A stretch of DNA of 64,000 bases from Fidelibacterota bacterium (GCA_002717625.1 PBEF01000002.1:224133-288132), one strand, 5' to 3'; shown: positions 19,971 through 30,575, counted from the first letter of the stretch. Notes: a model not told the origin generated them from the letters alone. Made by a program: numbers and translations.

Positions 19971-21179
19971 TTATAATTCATCTGATATTTGAATGGCGTC
20001 CTGATCTTTATGACTATCTAACAATTCAACATCCTTTAGCTTCCTATCAATAGCACGTGTTCGAGTTCCTTGTAATGACTCTAGAGATGTGGATGCTGTT
20101 TTAAGTTGACTTTGAACCTTAGATAAATGCCCTTCAAATTTTGAAAATTCAGATTTAACACCTGCTAGAATATTCCAAACTTCGCTGCTACGCTCTTGTA
20201 CAAGGAGCGTCCTGAAGCCCATTTGTAAGCTATTTAACAATGCGGATAATGTTGTTGGTCCTGTTAATGCTATTTTATACTTTGAACGCAATGTTTCCAT
20301 TATCCCAGGCTCTCTTAGTACTTCAGCGAACAAACCTTCTATTGGTAAAAACATAATAGCAAAATCAGTCGTATTTGGAACAGAAATATATTTAGTTGAA
20401 ATATCCTTAGCAAAACCATCAATCGCGCGAACAAGAGCCTTCCTAGCCGTATCTACAGCATCTTTATCTGCTACTTCATACGCATCAAGTAAAGCTTCAT
20501 AGCTTTCAGTTGGAAATTTAGAATCAATCGGAAGCCATAATGTACCATCGGTATCTTTACCAGGCATCTTAACAGCATACTCTACAGAACCATTATAATC
20601 TGGGTTTGTTGCTACATTATTTCCATATTGATCAGGAGTTAAAATTTGCTCTAAAATATTACCTAATTGATATTCTCCAAATACACCTTTTGTTTTAACG
20701 TTTGATAAAACTTTTTTAAGATCCCCTACTCCTGTTGCAATTGTTTGCATCTCACCAAGACCTTTATGTACTTCTTCTAATCTTTCACTTACAAGTTTAA
20801 AGGATTCGCCTATTCTTTTTTCCAAAGTTTTTTGAAGTTTCTCATCAACAGTTTCACGCATTTTATCAAGTTGCTTGGTGTTATCATCACGAATATCTTT
20901 TAATTGATTGTTAATTGTTTCCCTAACATCTTTGATATTCTTACCAAATTTTTCTTCAAATTGATTAAGTGTTTTTGATAATTCTTGACGGTTTTCAAGT
21001 GAAGTTTTGTTTAGCTCTTCCCTATTTCTTCCAATCTCATCATGAATTAATTTTATTTTTTCATCAAGAGATGATTGGAATTTCATATCATTTGGGTTTG
21101 ATGCATTTTGAGATTTGAAATGCAATGCAAGCAAAACAATCGATAGTAGTATTAATATTCCTAGAAGAGTTTCAATCAT
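19971..21179 (-). CDS. rmuC: DNA recombination protein RmuC
   Basis: It has an N-terminal membrane helix (residues 1-22) and a long coiled coil (about 30-150). A PD-(D/E)XK-like nuclease domain follows with the RmuC signatures 'VKTKGVFGEYQLGNILEQIL', 'LPIDSKFPTESYEAL' and 'TTDFAIMFLPIEGLFAEVL'. RmuC limits inversion between short repeats in E. coli and has been linked to phage defence in some species. The length of 402 residues is normal. The start is 9 bases after the stop of the large beta-helix gene upstream, so it is likely cotranscribed with it. Confidence 0.93.
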   Translation of the reverse strand: MIETLLGILILLSIVLLALHFKSQNASNPNDMKFQSSLDEKIKLIHDEIGRNREELNKTSLENRQELSKTLNQFEEKFGKNIKDVRETINNQLKDIRDDNTKQLDKMRETVDEKLQKTLEKRIGESFKLVSERLEEVHKGLGEMQTIATGVGDLKKVLSNVKTKGVFGEYQLGNILEQILTPDQYGNNVATNPDYNGSVEYAVKMPGKDTDGTLWLPIDSKFPTESYEALLDAYEVADKDAVDTARKALVRAIDGFAKDISTKYISVPNTTDFAIMFLPIEGLFAEVLREPGIMETLRSKYKIALTGPTTLSALLNSLQMGFRTLLVQERSSEVWNILAGVKSEFSKFEGHLSKVQSQLKTASTSLESLQGTRTRAIDRKLKDVELLDSHKDQDAIQISDEL

Positions 21180-21187
21180 GATTAAAT

Positions 21188-24100
21188 TTAATTATCTAAT
21201 ATAATATTAATTAATGCTATGATATCAATAATATCAACAAGACCATTTCCGCTAACATCAAATTGAGAGGTATCATTGTTATCGCTATATAAAATAAAGT
21301 TTACAAGAGATACTACATCAATGATATCAACTGATCCGTCCATATTAATATCTCCATGCTGACTCTCAATTGTTATTGTAAGTATATCTGAAGCTTCTGA
21401 TATATTCTCATTTTCATCATATGCAATTAAATAATATTCAAAACTACCAATGGAAACCTCAAAATCAACGTAAGTATTAGATGTGACATAATCAAAAAAT
21501 TCATTGTTTTTATAGAGTTCATAATACAAAAGGTCAGGATCTAACGATTCCTCCCATTCAAGATTAATAGTACCATCATTAAAGGATCCCATTAATCCTG
21601 ATGGTATAGAAGGGGATAAATTATCTATTGAATAAGCACCTATCTCATTGCTTTCATAGAAAATATCTTGCTCTGCTGTATGTGCTTTTACTTTAAATGT
21701 TGTATAAAGCGTATCTCCATCAATAATGGATGTTTCTATTGTTGGAGCTGTAAAGGTATAAGAGTCTTCGTAACTTGCGGGGATATCTCCTAAATGTTCC
21801 CATCCACGCTGGTTTGGTACAAATCTCCATGCAGAATAATTTGTTATCAGGGTATTTGGAAGAACATCAAGTGAATTTGCCTGCCAATTAATAAATGTAT
21901 AGCCTCCCTGATCATTTGGAACATCATATGCTGAAATAAAAGAAGGTCCATATATACAACCCGTATCTAAGTTTGCATCAGATTCATAGTTTTGTGCACC
22001 CTCATCCATGCAACCCGGTATGTATAGTTGTTGATTAAAAAATAATGCTCCCATATCTGTAACTGTTCCATCAGGATCTAAAGGAGAATTCGGATTTCCT
22101 GCATCAATACAGCTTGATGTGAACAATAAATTGTAATCATCATTGCTAGAATCTATAAATTCTGGATCAGATTGGATGTTGTTTAGATAAATAATATCAT
22201 CAAAACCTATGATTCCTGTAAGTCCACCTGCTATATTTGAGAAGCTTATAATTAACTCAGAGCCACTTTGTATGTTGATTTGAGCCCCATCTTGAGATTG
22301 ATTTGCCCATAGAATGCTATTTTGGATAACAGGATATGTGCTGTTTATATATATACCAGAACCAACTAAATTAGAGGTGTTATATGCAATGGTATTATTG
22401 AAAATAATTGGGCTTGATGCTACATTGAGGTATAACCCTCCTCCTTTATTAACAGCATTGTTTTTATAGATTAAATTATTTTGGATAGATGTGTTATCAT
22501 GTTCAGAGTATATCCCTGATCCATTAAGAGCATAGTTATAGGCAATCTTTGAGTCGTTTAGCTCAAAAACACTTATAGCATTGTTTCCTCCTCCTATCCA
22601 AACAGCCCCCCCTTTTCCAGGAGTTGTATTATACATTATTTCAGATTCTTTGATATTTAAATGATTTATATTCCCTATGAAAGCATAAACACCAGCGCCA
22701 CCATCATCGGTTTCTGAATTTGTGAATAGAGTATTATTGTTAATCTGGCAATTCTCAAAGCTAGTTATTCCTTCATAAGTAGTGGTCATATTATTGTATA
22801 TATAAATACCGCCACCTTTTTTTAGCGCTGTATTTCCAGATATACTTGTATTTTTTATTGTATGCATATATTCAGACATTTGACTTTTTATATATATTCC
22901 CCCACCATAAGCATCACCTTGATAAAGTAATGATCCTGCTGTATTGTTATCGATAAAAGAGCCTTCTATGTAGGCGTTCCCACTATAGCTATCGCCATAA
23001 TAAATTCCCCCACCACCATTGTACCCTGAAGTATTATAGCTAACAGAGGAATTTAGAAGAGTGAAGTCTAAATCGCTGCCATCTCTAAACATGATTCCTC
23101 CACCTTTACCTGAAGTACTTACTTTTGATGTATTGTTATTAACCTCTGAATTTTCTATATGTAATATATTTTCACTAGAACCGTTATAAAGAAATATTCC
23201 TGCTCCAGAATAATAACCTTCATTATTATTGATTTGTGAATTTCTTGATATTAAAGATGAATTATACATGAAAATTCCTCCTCCATTATCCATTCCTGCA
23301 GGTGAAAAATCAACTGTTAATTTATTATTATTAACAGAACTGTTATCTAGCGTTAAAAAGGAATTATGTAGATAAACACCTCCCCCACCATTTCTTTCTG
23401 TATCACCAACTATATCGCTAGGACCTTCTTTGTAATTACCATTAATATTTGTATTGTTAAAATGAACACTATCAGAATCTAAAATATAGATTCCAAATCC
23501 ACCACAATAGTAATTTTCTCCACCATAATTAGTATCTCTCACATTAAACTCATTGTTGATAATGCTTACATTGGTTAGAGTTAAGTTGTTACCATTTTTA
23601 ACCCAGGCACCAACACCACCTTTATGGTTATGACCGCTAGATACTCTAGGCACATTCAATTTATTATCTTTAACAATTAGATTTTCTAATGATACATTAT
23701 TAGATTCTTCTATTCTAATACCAGCTCCCCAGCTATAATAACCATTTTGAGTTACAAACATATGCCCATTCTGGATTGTAAAACCATTAAGAGTGCTATT
23801 TTCAGCTTCATGGAAATTGACACATCGATAACTATTGACCCCATTGATAATAGTATTATGAATATAGGTTGTATCTTGATCTAAAATATATTTTGACATT
23901 ACAGTTATACCAGACTTCATTATGATTTCGCCATTATAAGTTCCAGGATCAACAAGTATGCTATCCCCTTGATTTGCGGTATCAATTCCACCTTGAAGAT
24001 CTAGCCCATTATGACCTGGAACTAAAATCCAATTACTGCTAACAGTCATCCCGGATAGAGGAATTTCAACTAGTGGCATATTTGGATCATTTGTAGATAT

Positions 24101-25570
24101 GGTTAATATATCTTCATACTCATTTAAGCCTGCAATGCTATCATCAGGTATAAATGTAACGCTTAAATTATTATTCTCCCCAGGTATGATAGTAAAAGGG
24201 CTTTCTACTTCTATTTCAAAATAATTTGTATTAAAACTAAAGTCAAGATATAAATCAGCTGTTCCATTATTTTCTAAATGAAGAGATAATTCTATTTCTT
24301 GATCAGCTGGGATTGCAGGAAAGTTCATTTCAGTTGAATTAGCTGCATATACTTCCCAGTTTATAAGCGGGGCAATTCCTTGCGCATTAAAACTATATTC
24401 GTAGATAGAATCAGATTGATAGTAAATATCATCATGCTCTACCTCTAGAGTCATAGAATAATTATAAGATTCTGATGGAGAAAATATTACATCTATAGGG
24501 GATGACTCTCCTGGTTCAATTAAAATTGGGAATGTAGATATAATTTCAAAATCATTTTCATACCCATTATTGCCTTGAATGTTTGCGTTTATTAGATTTA
24601 GAGTATATGAACCTGTATTTTCAAAGTATACACTGAATGTATCAGAATCTAGTACGTTTGTATTATCAATTGAAATATCTTGAGCAATAGAGATTTCAGG
24701 TGTTCCTGCTTCACCCGAAAGTAAAATAGAAAAACTATTATCAGGTAATGCATCTGTTGCAAAAGTTAGATCTAATTGATGGTAATGATTAGGAGAATCT
24801 GGATTAAAAGTAATGTTTATATCATATGATTCTTCTGGTTGAAGAGTAATAGGGAATTCTGGATAATCGATATCATATGCATATACTAAAGATTGTTCGC
24901 TATTATCTGATATAGAGAATATCGTTACAGGGCTTCCTCCTGATGAGGTTAGGGTTAAAGGTAGAGTGGTTGGTGTTCCAAATTGTGTAACTCCAAAATC
25001 TAAATTAGAATAAGATAGAGATGGAACTGAGGTATAATTAGAGTTTTCTAATCCTGGAGATCCCATGTTAACACCTAAATTATCATAAGGAGTAGTTCCT
25101 GCAGTCCAATTTACAGGAATGCTATTATCATTAAATGGATTGTTAAGTTCCATTGACATCGCATCATTTAAAGGCCAATTAGCAATATCATAGAGTACAG
25201 TATCTATTAGATTTCCATTATTGTCATATAAATTTACCAAGCCATCAAAAGCATTATCTAAAAACTCATTGCCTACTCCCCATTCGTAATCAAAAGCCAT
25301 ACCTTGGTTTAGTCCAGTGTTATTTGTCATTCCAATTGTAAAATAAGAATGAGCAGAAATCACAATAGATGGAAATGTTATAGTTGCTGGAAATTCATTT
25401 TGGATAGACCAGTTTTCAAGATTAATATCTTCATCGGAAGTATTGTATAACTCTATATATTCACTAAATTGTCCACCTAAATCATTAATAGGCGCAACCA
25501 TTAGTTCATTGATTACAATCTGTGAAAATAGCAATGTAAAGTAAATATTGATTAGTAGTATGTTTTTCAT
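21188..25570 (-). CDS. Very large secreted protein: lamin-tail domain, Ig-like repeats, right-handed beta-helix, FN3, dockerin-like pair
   Basis: I choose the ATG at 25570 (MKNILLINIYFTLLFSQ), not the tracked 25588, because GGGAGAG lies 9 bases upstream and the signal peptide begins there. Domains in order: a lamin-tail-like domain (VINELMVAP...EYIELYNTS...LENWSIQNE); several ~110-residue Ig-like 'choice-of-anchor D' repeats (LDFGVTQFGTPTTLPLTLTS); a beta-helix of about 550 residues rich in 'GGGIYI.N' turns; a degenerate GCTD unit (CMDEGAQNYESDANLDTGC); an FN3-like region (IPSGLMGSFNDGTINLEWEES); and the C-terminal GDINMDGSVDIIDVVSLVNFIL / FDVSGNGLVDIIDIIALINIIL pair. The protein is extracellular, with a probable adhesive or binding role. 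Confidence 0.87.
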   Translation of the reverse strand: MKNILLINIYFTLLFSQIVINELMVAPINDLGGQFSEYIELYNTSDEDINLENWSIQNEFPATITFPSIVISAHSYFTIGMTNNTGLNQGMAFDYEWGVGNEFLDNAFDGLVNLYDNNGNLIDTVLYDIANWPLNDAMSMELNNPFNDNSIPVNWTAGTTPYDNLGVNMGSPGLENSNYTSVPSLSYSNLDFGVTQFGTPTTLPLTLTSSGGSPVTIFSISDNSEQSLVYAYDIDYPEFPITLQPEESYDINITFNPDSPNHYHQLDLTFATDALPDNSFSILLSGEAGTPEISIAQDISIDNTNVLDSDTFSVYFENTGSYTLNLINANIQGNNGYENDFEIISTFPILIEPGESSPIDVIFSPSESYNYSMTLEVEHDDIYYQSDSIYEYSFNAQGIAPLINWEVYAANSTEMNFPAIPADQEIELSLHLENNGTADLYLDFSFNTNYFEIEVESPFTIIPGENNNLSVTFIPDDSIAGLNEYEDILTISTNDPNMPLVEIPLSGMTVSSNWILVPGHNGLDLQGGIDTANQGDSILVDPGTYNGEIIMKSGITVMSKYILDQDTTYIHNTIINGVNSYRCVNFHEAENSTLNGFTIQNGHMFVTQNGYYSWGAGIRIEESNNVSLENLIVKDNKLNVPRVSSGHNHKGGVGAWVKNGNNLTLTNVSIINNEFNVRDTNYGGENYYCGGFGIYILDSDSVHFNNTNINGNYKEGPSDIVGDTERNGGGGVYLHNSFLTLDNSSVNNNKLTVDFSPAGMDNGGGIFMYNSSLISRNSQINNNEGYYSGAGIFLYNGSSENILHIENSEVNNNTSKVSTSGKGGGIMFRDGSDLDFTLLNSSVSYNTSGYNGGGGIYYGDSYSGNAYIEGSFIDNNTAGSLLYQGDAYGGGIYIKSQMSEYMHTIKNTSISGNTALKKGGGIYIYNNMTTTYEGITSFENCQINNNTLFTNSETDDGGAGVYAFIGNINHLNIKESEIMYNTTPGKGGAVWIGGGNNAISVFELNDSKIAYNYALNGSGIYSEHDNTSIQNNLIYKNNAVNKGGGLYLNVASSPIIFNNTIAYNTSNLVGSGIYINSTYPVIQNSILWANQSQDGAQINIQSGSELIISFSNIAGGLTGIIGFDDIIYLNNIQSDPEFIDSSNDDYNLLFTSSCIDAGNPNSPLDPDGTVTDMGALFFNQQLYIPGCMDEGAQNYESDANLDTGCIYGPSFISAYDVPNDQGGYTFINWQANSLDVLPNTLITNYSAWRFVPNQRGWEHLGDIPASYEDSYTFTAPTIETSIIDGDTLYTTFKVKAHTAEQDIFYESNEIGAYSIDNLSPSIPSGLMGSFNDGTINLEWEESLDPDLLYYELYKNNEFFDYVTSNTYVDFEVSIGSFEYYLIAYDENENISEASDILTITIESQHGDINMDGSVDIIDVVSLVNFILYSDNNDTSQFDVSGNGLVDIIDIIALINIILDN

Positions 25571-25620
25571 ATATAAAAGCTCTCCCATATTCTTTTAAAG
25601 TCTAAAAAAATCTTAAATAG

Positions 25621-25637
25621 CGGTAGTTTTCTTACCG
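25621..25637. terminator. Possible hairpin between the deacetylase and the large beta-helix gene
   Basis: On the minus strand CGGTAAG-AAAA-CTACCG folds into a 6-bp stem with one bulged A, followed 11 bases later by a run of seven Ts. It may terminate the M6 protease/deacetylase transcript. The gap before the T run makes this uncertain. Confidence 0.35.
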
Positions 25638-25691
25638 TGAAAATGAATGGATGATATTAGCCATTTTTGTAGTATAAAAGCAATACAGAAT

Positions 25692-26549
25692 TTATAATTT
25701 AGATTGACTTAATTTTTCTAATTCTGAGATAGTTGTAACTCTGTATCCTTTTTCTTTTAAACCCTTGAGTGTAAGCTCTATAGCTTCATAGTTCCATTCT
25801 CGTATACCTTTCTCTGGCATGTGGATTAATAAAATAGAACCTGGTTTAGTTTTTTTAAGAATAAATTTTGATATCCATTTTGCATCTGGGATTGATGTGT
25901 CATTTGCAAATCCATCACATATAATATGGGTATACCCTTTTTCATCTAGAACATTTTGCATGGTTTTAGAGAATTTTGCGTGTGGCGCTCTGTAGTATTT
26001 TGGGATATTATCTGTATACTGTCTTAGTATTTGATCTGTTTGCATGAAGTCTTGTTCAAACTGTTCTTCTGAATAATTATTATATAGCCAATCATACATT
26101 CCATGATTTGCTATTTCATGTCCATCGCTAAGCAGTCTTTGAATTTTTTCTTTATCTGTATGCATGCAGTGGCTACCTGTTGTAAAGAACGTTGCTTTTG
26201 CATCATACTTTTTAAAGAGTTTTCTCACCTCTTCTGTCATATCTCCATCTGGGTTGTCTTTTCCACAAAAACCATCATCTATTGTAAAGGCTACGATTTT
26301 TTCATCAGTATCAAAATAAACAACGGTAGATTTTGGAAAAATAAGGTTTGCCATAAAACGCATTCCAGGCATGCTTAATGTGGACCATGTAGCTTTTCTG
26401 ATCCATAGTTTAAAGTTAGATAAATCCTCTGTTAACTTAGGGTCATTATCTCTACCTAATGATTGATTTAAAGGATTATTGTATTTATATAAATTATTAT
26501 CTGCTGCAACTAGAGTTGATATGAAGTAGAGTGTAAAAAGAAACTTCAT
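25692..26549 (-). CDS. Secreted NodB-like polysaccharide deacetylase
   Basis: The signal peptide is MKFLFTLYFISTLVAA. The NodB fold is clear: motif 1 'VAFTIDDGF' (D90/D91), motif 2 'GHEIANHG' (H144, H149), motif 3 'YRAPHAKF' and the late 'GSILLIHMPEKG' motif. These enzymes remove acetyl groups from peptidoglycan, chitin or similar glycans using a metal. In motif 2 the usual H(S/T)xxH is H149-G-M-Y-D153, so the second histidine metal ligand is replaced by Asp. Activity or metal use may therefore differ. Its start overlaps the stop of the M6 protease gene (TAATG), implying translational coupling. Confidence 0.88.
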   Translation of the reverse strand: MKFLFTLYFISTLVAADNNLYKYNNPLNQSLGRDNDPKLTEDLSNFKLWIRKATWSTLSMPGMRFMANLIFPKSTVVYFDTDEKIVAFTIDDGFCGKDNPDGDMTEEVRKLFKKYDAKATFFTTGSHCMHTDKEKIQRLLSDGHEIANHGMYDWLYNNYSEEQFEQDFMQTDQILRQYTDNIPKYYRAPHAKFSKTMQNVLDEKGYTHIICDGFANDTSIPDAKWISKFILKKTKPGSILLIHMPEKGIREWNYEAIELTLKGLKEKGYRVTTISELEKLSQSKL

Positions 26550-29500
26550 TAGAAATCTAATATTAGATTAACAAGCGTAATGATATCTAGAATATCAACA
26601 ATTCCACTGTTATCTAAATCTGCTATGCATAGCTGGTCTTGATTTAAGTTTTCTTCAAATACAAATGGCACTAAAAGAGTTATATCTAAAACATTATACT
26701 CTTGGTCATTATTTAAATCACCAGAATTGCAATAAAAAGCCTCAAATACGCCATTTCTTTTATAGTTAGACCTAAAGATACTCCAAGAATCATTTAAGCT
26801 GCTTGATTGCTTAAAATCAATTCCATGTAAAGAATTAACAGTTCCAGCTAAAATATCAAGGTCTCCATCTTGATCAACATCTACAATTGTAGGAGCGCTT
26901 GAAAATTCAAATTGATATTCTATTGGGGTATTAGAAAAGTTGCTTAAATCCGAGTTTAAGACAGTTAAATATCCAGCTTCATCCAAAATTACAAGTTCAT
27001 CTGATTGGTTATTATCAATATCCGCTGATAAAACAGAAGAGGAAACACTCCCCCCTGTTTGAATTAAGAAGGTGTTGTTTGGATTGCCATTGATGCTTAT
27101 ACCATGTACCTCACCATTAGAGTTTCCAAAAACAATATACGGATAATCATCTTTATTATAGACTGAAGGAGATGTCGTGATTGAATAATCTGTTTCATAT
27201 GTAAAACGAATAGAGCCATCACTATTTAAAGCATATAATGTTCCATCATCATTTCCTGATAGTATGATAGGGCTTTCTCCATTATCTAGAATAATAGGAG
27301 CTGTTTTAAATTTATCATTACCTGAAAAAGGAAATCCTGAGGCAATACTACCATCATCTAAAATCATATAAAGGTTATCGTTTTCTGTGCCAAATACAAT
27401 ATCATCTAGCCCGTTATCATTAAAGTCAAACAGCGCTACGCCTGCCCTTATTTTCTCTCCTATATCTAAAGGAAAGTTAGAAACATCTGTTCCATCATGA
27501 TTAATAACATATAATTTTTTATTAGAACCAGAAAAACCTCCAACTGCAATCTCTAGTTCAGGGTCTGCATCTATATTACCTATTGCAGGGGTTCCAATAA
27601 GAAAGCTCTCTGCATCATACTCAAATAATAAAGAGTTATACGTAAAGGCATATATCTTTTTACTTTTTGATGTGAATACAATTTCATCAGAGCCATCATT
27701 ATTTATATCAGCAACAGCAGCAGCTCCCCATATCTGACTTCCAGTATCAAATGGAAATATATCAGTTTGTATTTCATTTCCCCATGGATCTAAGCATCTT
27801 ATAACTCCTGTAAAATCAGCAAAATAAACTTCTTTTTCTCCATCATTATTTAAATCTATAACAGTTGGAGCGCCTGAAACTTGACTGCTTGTAAAGAATG
27901 GAAAGCCTTGTTGCAGGAGATTTATATTTATAGAAAAAGTTGTTTGTTCTGTAAATGAAAGTTCTTCTCCGGCTTCAATATAGTCTGCAGTGATATCGAA
28001 TGTTAAAGGAATGTCCCCTAGCATGATTTCATTGGGAATATTAATAATATAAGATTCATAGATAGCCTCATCATATTCTAAAACCTCATTATAAGTATTT
28101 GAGGGTTCATTGATAATGATATTGTTAGAAGAGAGTACTGTTGTTATGTTACTTGCATTAATACCATCTGAAAAGTTTGATAAAGAAAGATTAAGGATAA
28201 TTTCTTCTCCAGGATTAATATTGCCATCTTCATCGCTATCATATAAAAGAGCATCTATTTGAGATACTAATATAAGATTTGTTATTGAAAATTCTATAGT
28301 CTCTAAATCTTCACCTACATATGATATATTGATTCCCCCGCTACTACCATCTGTTAGAAAACAAGATGGATTTGTTGTATCATTAAATTTTGTACGCCCT
28401 GTTCCCTGGCTAAATATAGCTGCTCCAAAAGAGCCACTAGATTCAGTGGTTCCTCCGTATCTATATAGATAAAGTCCATCTGGAGGCCCATTTGCATTTC
28501 CATTGTAATTTGTATTTACTCTATAGATTAATAAACCATTATCATCACCTGGAGTATTAATTTCATATAAGCCTTCTTTAACTCTGTATTCAACAACAAA
28601 AAACTCATTATTTGATAAAGGTGATTTGATTTTATAAATATTATTCTCACTTGAAGAGAGAGGATTTATCTGATAAATTCCTCCGTATTGTATTTCAGGT
28701 AATGATGTAATCCAATCAGTGTATTGATATTTCATATAGGCGCTCATTGATTGAGGTATATCAGAAGAAGCATCCATTACATCCCATCCTCCAACTGCAA
28801 CAGGTGCTACATCATCATAGTAGTGGTATAAATCAGGGGCTCCTAAAGAATGAAAAAATTCATGAGCTAGAGTACCTACTGTAAAATAGCCGCCTTGATC
28901 TAGATTTAAATTATAATCATAGACTTTTGCTCCGTTAATGTATACATCATGTGTATATAAAACCCATCTATGCGGCCATAAAAGATCAGACCAGCCTGTT
29001 GGTGCTCCGCTAACTAAAAAGGTTACATTGTCAATAAGTCCATCATCGTTAGAATCAATATCTAATGTGCTTGGGATATCTGTTGCAACAAATTCCATTG
29101 CATTCTTTAGTAGTAAATGTTCTCTTGTTCTCGCCTGATTATCATTTTGATATCCTATTGGATTAGTTGTTTCATTGTAAGGCTTATAATAATCTCTTGT
29201 ATATTGATCCTGATATGATAGGTTAGTATCCATGCCGCAAGCTGGATAATGATGCGTATTAATAGTTAATAATTCATATGAAACTTCATGGAAGTAATGA
29301 TACAAAGAAGGTCCTTCTGGATCATTGAATGGTTGATCATAATACTCCCTTGTTTCTACAAACTCTTCTTCATCTGCGAATCTAATAAAAACATTTAAAT
29401 TATTAATAGTTCCAATTGAAGGAGCATCCCTAGTTTCAAAGTCACTATAATAATTTTCTCTTATCTCTAGATACTCTTCTTTTGAAATGCCAATATTTTT

Positions 29501-29773
29501 AGACAGTCCTATATTTATTGGAGATACGCTGTCTACTTTAAATTGAGTTGGGATTATTTTATCATCTATTTTTTTTGCATAATAGTAATAACCATCTTTG
29601 GGATGTTGAGTAATAGTATACCCTTTATCATCATGTAATCTTTGATAGAATTCATCTCCAGATATCAGGCAGTTTAATATGCTTCCATCTGGTTGCTCTA
29701 AAGCAACAGGCATATTTTTAAAATTATTTGTTATGCCAATATTTAATAATATGAATAAGAATGTAATAAGCAT
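26549..29773 (-). CDS. Secreted M6-family zinc protease with FG-GAP/PQQ-like propeller and dockerin-like pair
   Basis: A short signal peptide (MLITFLFILLNIGITNN) is followed by a propeptide-like region and the M6 (immune-inhibitor-A-like) peptidase domain. The zinc motif is 'LAHEFFHSLGAPDLYHYYD' near residues 299-317 (HExxHxxGxxD). A beta-sandwich of about 100 residues follows. Then a propeller-like region (about 625-1000) repeats 'DLNNDGEKEVYFADF', 'DINNDGSDEIVFTS' and 'DNNQSDELVILDEAG', as in FG-GAP/VCBS-type calcium repeats. The C-terminal module is GDLNNDQEYNVLDITLLVPFVF / ADLDNSGIVDILDIITLVNLIL. It is probably a secreted or surface-held scavenging protease. It is coupled to the deacetylase gene. 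Confidence 0.9.
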   Translation of the reverse strand: MLITFLFILLNIGITNNFKNMPVALEQPDGSILNCLISGDEFYQRLHDDKGYTITQHPKDGYYYYAKKIDDKIIPTQFKVDSVSPINIGLSKNIGISKEEYLEIRENYYSDFETRDAPSIGTINNLNVFIRFADEEEFVETREYYDQPFNDPEGPSLYHYFHEVSYELLTINTHHYPACGMDTNLSYQDQYTRDYYKPYNETTNPIGYQNDNQARTREHLLLKNAMEFVATDIPSTLDIDSNDDGLIDNVTFLVSGAPTGWSDLLWPHRWVLYTHDVYINGAKVYDYNLNLDQGGYFTVGTLAHEFFHSLGAPDLYHYYDDVAPVAVGGWDVMDASSDIPQSMSAYMKYQYTDWITSLPEIQYGGIYQINPLSSSENNIYKIKSPLSNNEFFVVEYRVKEGLYEINTPGDDNGLLIYRVNTNYNGNANGPPDGLYLYRYGGTTESSGSFGAAIFSQGTGRTKFNDTTNPSCFLTDGSSGGINISYVGEDLETIEFSITNLILVSQIDALLYDSDEDGNINPGEEIILNLSLSNFSDGINASNITTVLSSNNIIINEPSNTYNEVLEYDEAIYESYIINIPNEIMLGDIPLTFDITADYIEAGEELSFTEQTTFSININLLQQGFPFFTSSQVSGAPTVIDLNNDGEKEVYFADFTGVIRCLDPWGNEIQTDIFPFDTGSQIWGAAAVADINNDGSDEIVFTSKSKKIYAFTYNSLLFEYDAESFLIGTPAIGNIDADPELEIAVGGFSGSNKKLYVINHDGTDVSNFPLDIGEKIRAGVALFDFNDNGLDDIVFGTENDNLYMILDDGSIASGFPFSGNDKFKTAPIILDNGESPIILSGNDDGTLYALNSDGSIRFTYETDYSITTSPSVYNKDDYPYIVFGNSNGEVHGISINGNPNNTFLIQTGGSVSSSVLSADIDNNQSDELVILDEAGYLTVLNSDLSNFSNTPIEYQFEFSSAPTIVDVDQDGDLDILAGTVNSLHGIDFKQSSSLNDSWSIFRSNYKRNGVFEAFYCNSGDLNNDQEYNVLDITLLVPFVFEENLNQDQLCIADLDNSGIVDILDIITLVNLILDF

Positions 29774-29825
29774 ATTGTAATATATTAAGTTTATTAAGTA
29801 AATATACTATAACAGTTTGTAATCG

Positions 29826-30575
29826 TTATTTAGATATAAACTCTTTTATTTTTTTGAAATATTCCTCTCTAGCTATCATTAGAATATTGTTATGGTTTGC
29901 CCCATTGACTCTATATAATTCTTTGGTAGTAGAAGGTGATTCTAAAATCATAATTTCCGCTTGACTAAAAGGAACAATATCATCTAGATCTGCATGTATT
30001 ATAAATAGCTTTCCATCATATCCTTTTAGCTTTTGTAGGTTCATAAACCCATCTTCTAATGAAAAATCAATCTGTTCAGGCGTAACACCAATTAAATTTA
30101 AAAGAGGATCTTCTGTTGCAAAGCCACTTTCTATAATACACCCATCTATTGATTTACTATGATTGTTTATGATTTCAAATGCAGAAGCACTTCCAAGTGA
30201 TCTTCCCATAATAATAATTTTGCCTTCATATTTATTCTTTTCAAGGTATTCTTTTATGTATATAAATGCTGTATTTGCATCTTGATGAAGGTTTTCTTTT
30301 GTAGGAGTTCCTGTTGATAGCCCATATCCTTGGTAGTCTACAACAATAAAGTTTATATTAAATCTATTATAGTAGTTTGCGATATCATCATATTCTTGAG
30401 CTAATTCAGCATTGCCATGAAAAAAAATAATTGTAGGAAAATCTCTGTTTGATAAAAAGAACCTAGCTCCTATTTTCTCACCATTTAAAGTTTTGATTAA
30501 ATGATCTTTTTTATCTTCAGGAATATTTGATTTTCTGGGATAAAATATTGAGTTTATAATTTGTTCTTTATTCAT
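29826..30575 (-). CDS. Alpha/beta hydrolase (BEM46/ABHD13-like)
   Basis: An alpha/beta hydrolase fold with an oxyanion motif 'FFHGNAE' near residue 52, nucleophile elbow 'GRSLGSAS' (Ser near 126), an acid in 'HADLDDIVPF' and the catalytic His in 'NGANHNNIL'. The pattern matches the BEM46/ABHD13 group of uncharacterised serine hydrolases. It has no signal peptide. Its start overlaps the end of the MenH-like gene by 8 bases, so the two are cotranslated. The substrate is unknown. Confidence 0.85.
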   Translation of the reverse strand: MNKEQIINSIFYPRKSNIPEDKKDHLIKTLNGEKIGARFFLSNRDFPTIIFFHGNAELAQEYDDIANYYNRFNINFIVVDYQGYGLSTGTPTKENLHQDANTAFIYIKEYLEKNKYEGKIIIMGRSLGSASAFEIINNHSKSIDGCIIESGFATEDPLLNLIGVTPEQIDFSLEDGFMNLQKLKGYDGKLFIIHADLDDIVPFSQAEIMILESPSTTKELYRVNGANHNNILMIAREEYFKKIKEFISK

